From assembly GCF_029893105.1 (NCBI RefSeq), contig NZ_JARXWG010000034.1:1-35510 (forward strand): DNA of 35,510 nt, given 5' to 3'. This DNA is from Parabacteroides sp. PF5-9 (GTDB taxonomy: Bacteria > Bacteroidota > Bacteroidia > Bacteroidales > Tannerellaceae). Under the pieces are notes generated by a model. It was given only the letters and a program-made list of their open reading frames with translations. It searched no databases and had not been told where the DNA came from. Position numbers and translations under genes: made by a program. This document shows, piece after piece, positions 34,169 through 35,510 of this stretch (its first letter is position 1; every line of letters starts with the position of its first letter).

Positions 34169-35326
34169 TTAGCCTTTATACTTACGTAGTTCAATTCTGA
34201 TTGTTGTCCCTTTTCCCAGTTCTGAGTTCTTTACAAATATTTTTCCTTTATGATATGATTCGATAATCCGTTTGACTAATGAAAGGCCTAATCCCCAACC
34301 TCTTTCTTTGGTCGTATAACCGGGACTGAATATTTCTTTAAATTTGGATTTAGGAATTCCTTTACCCGTATCGGTTATATCAATTCGTACCGTTTTTTGT
34401 CGTTCTTCTACCTGGAATGTTATTTCTCCCTGTCCTTCCATGGCATCTACCGCATTTTTCATGAGATTTTCGATCACCCAGGCAAATAGAGAATTGTTCA
34501 TCAATACCAATACCGGTTCTTCCGGCAATTCGGTTTCAACTTTCACTTTGGATGAAATACGTGATTGCATATATTCCAAAGCCGAGAGAATGGAGTTATT
34601 GATGTTTACCGGTGTTGGATCCGGATTGGATCCTATTTTAGAGAAGCGTTCTGCAATCGTTTCCAGTCGGGAAACATCTTTTTCCATTTCTTTAAAAAGT
34701 GAAGGATCGATATTTTTTGTTTTCAGATATTCCATCCAGGCGATTAAAGAAGAAATAGGAGTCCCCAGTTGATGTGCTGTCTCTTTAGATAGCCCTACCC
34801 AGACTTTATTCTGTTCCGCCTTTTTAGTGCTCGATAAAGCTAGAAAAGCAATAAGGATAAAGATGAATACAACCGTAAGTTGTGCGTAGGGATACACATT
34901 CAGTCGTTTTAATATAATCGAATCATCATAATATAAATATTGAAATCCACCCTCTCCCAGGTCGATCTCAATAGGGGGATTCTTGGCTTTAAATTCGTTG
35001 ATCTTACTCTCCAGGAAAGGGATTGTATCCTTATCGGAAACATCAATATTGACATATTCCATTCTTCCATCCCGTTCGCTCCATAGGATGACAGGAATCG
35101 TACTATTTCCCTCCAGAATCTTAAGGATAAGGCTCATATTCAAACTGGTATCTTCGCTGATCAATACTTGAGTAGCATCAGCATAGATTTCCATGTTTTT
35201 TCGCTCTTCCTGAGTCAGTTTCTTTACCAGTAAATCGGAAAAAACGACAGAAGCAATAGCTATTAACATCGCTCCAACGATAAACGTATATTTAAGCCGC
35301 TGACGGGAATCGTATATTTTACTCAT
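34169..35326 (-). CDS. Sensor histidine kinase, orphan
   Basis: A 385-residue membrane kinase with TM1 at about 12-30 and TM2 at about 147-165 enclosing a short periplasmic sensor. The phospho-acceptor motif is KETAHQLGTPISSLIAW with H185, a variant of the usual HELRTP block. The HATPase part has NLMKNAVDAM, DTGKGIP and GLGLSLVKRI. No response regulator gene is next to it, so its partner lies elsewhere. It lies between yceD and an rRNA operon. Confidence 0.9.
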   Translation of the reverse strand: MSKIYDSRQRLKYTFIVGAMLIAIASVVFSDLLVKKLTQEERKNMEIYADATQVLISEDTSLNMSLILKILEGNSTIPVILWSERDGRMEYVNIDVSDKDTIPFLESKINEFKAKNPPIEIDLGEGGFQYLYYDDSIILKRLNVYPYAQLTVVFIFILIAFLALSSTKKAEQNKVWVGLSKETAHQLGTPISSLIAWMEYLKTKNIDPSLFKEMEKDVSRLETIAERFSKIGSNPDPTPVNINNSILSALEYMQSRISSKVKVETELPEEPVLVLMNNSLFAWVIENLMKNAVDAMEGQGEITFQVEERQKTVRIDITDTGKGIPKSKFKEIFSPGYTTKERGWGLGLSLVKRIIESYHKGKIFVKNSELGKGTTIRIELRKYKG

Positions 35327-35415
35327 CTATTTCGCTCTTATTATATCTCTAAATAATACTAACGTAAAATCAGATCATATATTATAGGAATAGAGTAGAG
35401 TAGGGGCTATATAAT

Positions 35416-35459
35416 AAAAAAAGAGGTACATTCCTCCATTCGGATCGAATATACCTCTT
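35416..35459 (-). terminator. rRNA operon terminator
   Basis: On the minus strand a 13-bp stem (35459-35447 with 35433-35421, one G-U pair) is followed by a run of seven T, about 10 bp after the 3' end of the 5S gene. Confidence 0.9.
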
Positions 35460-35468
35460 AATCAAAAA

Positions 35469-35510
35469 CTGGCAGCTACCTACTCTCCCACATTGTGTGC
35501 AGTACCATCG
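35469..35510 (-). rRNA. rrf: 5S ribosomal RNA, 3' end (partial)
   Basis: The minus strand reads CGATGGTACTGCACACAATG followed by TGGGAGAGTAGGTAGCTGCC, the conserved 3' third of bacterial 5S rRNA. The gene runs off the window. Confidence 0.95.

Overview
The window reads as a chromosomal segment of a gut-type member of the Bacteroidales, most likely Parabacteroides or a near relative (genus is inference). The evidence is the set of phylum-typical genes: HEAT/DUF1080 and Gfo/Idh secreted enzymes, an OMP_b-brl-type barrel, a Bvu_2165-type HU-like protein, the rSAM/lipoprotein pair, and ECF sigma factors with small membrane partners. There are also many TAnnTTTG promoter boxes and almost no Shine-Dalgarno sequences. 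No integrase, transposase or phage gene is visible. The window opens next to a tRNA-Arg(CCU) gene and closes inside a 5S rRNA gene, so it ends at an rRNA operon.

Layout. 1-5000: a 22-bp palindrome array, tRNA-Arg, a LOG-family nucleotide hydrolase, a small protein resembling only the C-terminal domain of type III glutamine synthetase, formate-tetrahydrofolate ligase, and an AraC-type regulator. 5000-8200: a promoter/terminator pair that could make a short RNA, an M24 aminopeptidase and an alkaline phosphatase. 8245-11400: a large IPT/TIG-type lipoprotein facing an ECF sigma factor with a four-TM partner. 11480-16240: a secreted HEAT plus double DUF1080 protein and a Tat-exported Gfo/Idh oxidoreductase, which fits 3-keto-glycoside (non-hydrolytic) sugar cleavage. 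16300-17800: a second ECF sigma factor with a small membrane partner, facing a two-TM protein; both sides carry the same promoter motif. 17836-23230: an HU-like protein, a lipoprotein, a PIN-PhoH ATPase and an outer-membrane barrel. 23400-25600: a histidine kinase and OmpR-type regulator. 25994-29830: two related lipoproteins, their radical SAM enzyme and a GH123-type glycosidase. 29880-35330: der, era, fabH, rpmF, yceD (DUF177) and an orphan histidine kinase, all on the minus strand.

The least explained feature is a family of about 120-140 bp repeats at 9911-10049, 18335-18452 and 25651-25790. Each has five 22-bp units with a 16-bp palindromic core whose A/T skeleton is nearly fixed, while the strong positions change mostly by C/G swaps. 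A fourth array (94-181) has the same 16+6 geometry with an unrelated core. All four lie in intergenic DNA. Other points to check are the divergent ECF promoter pair at 17237-17329, the rSAM/lipoprotein operon and the stand-alone glutamine-synthetase-like domain. Promoter and family calls were made by eye from sequence and general knowledge; no searches were run.
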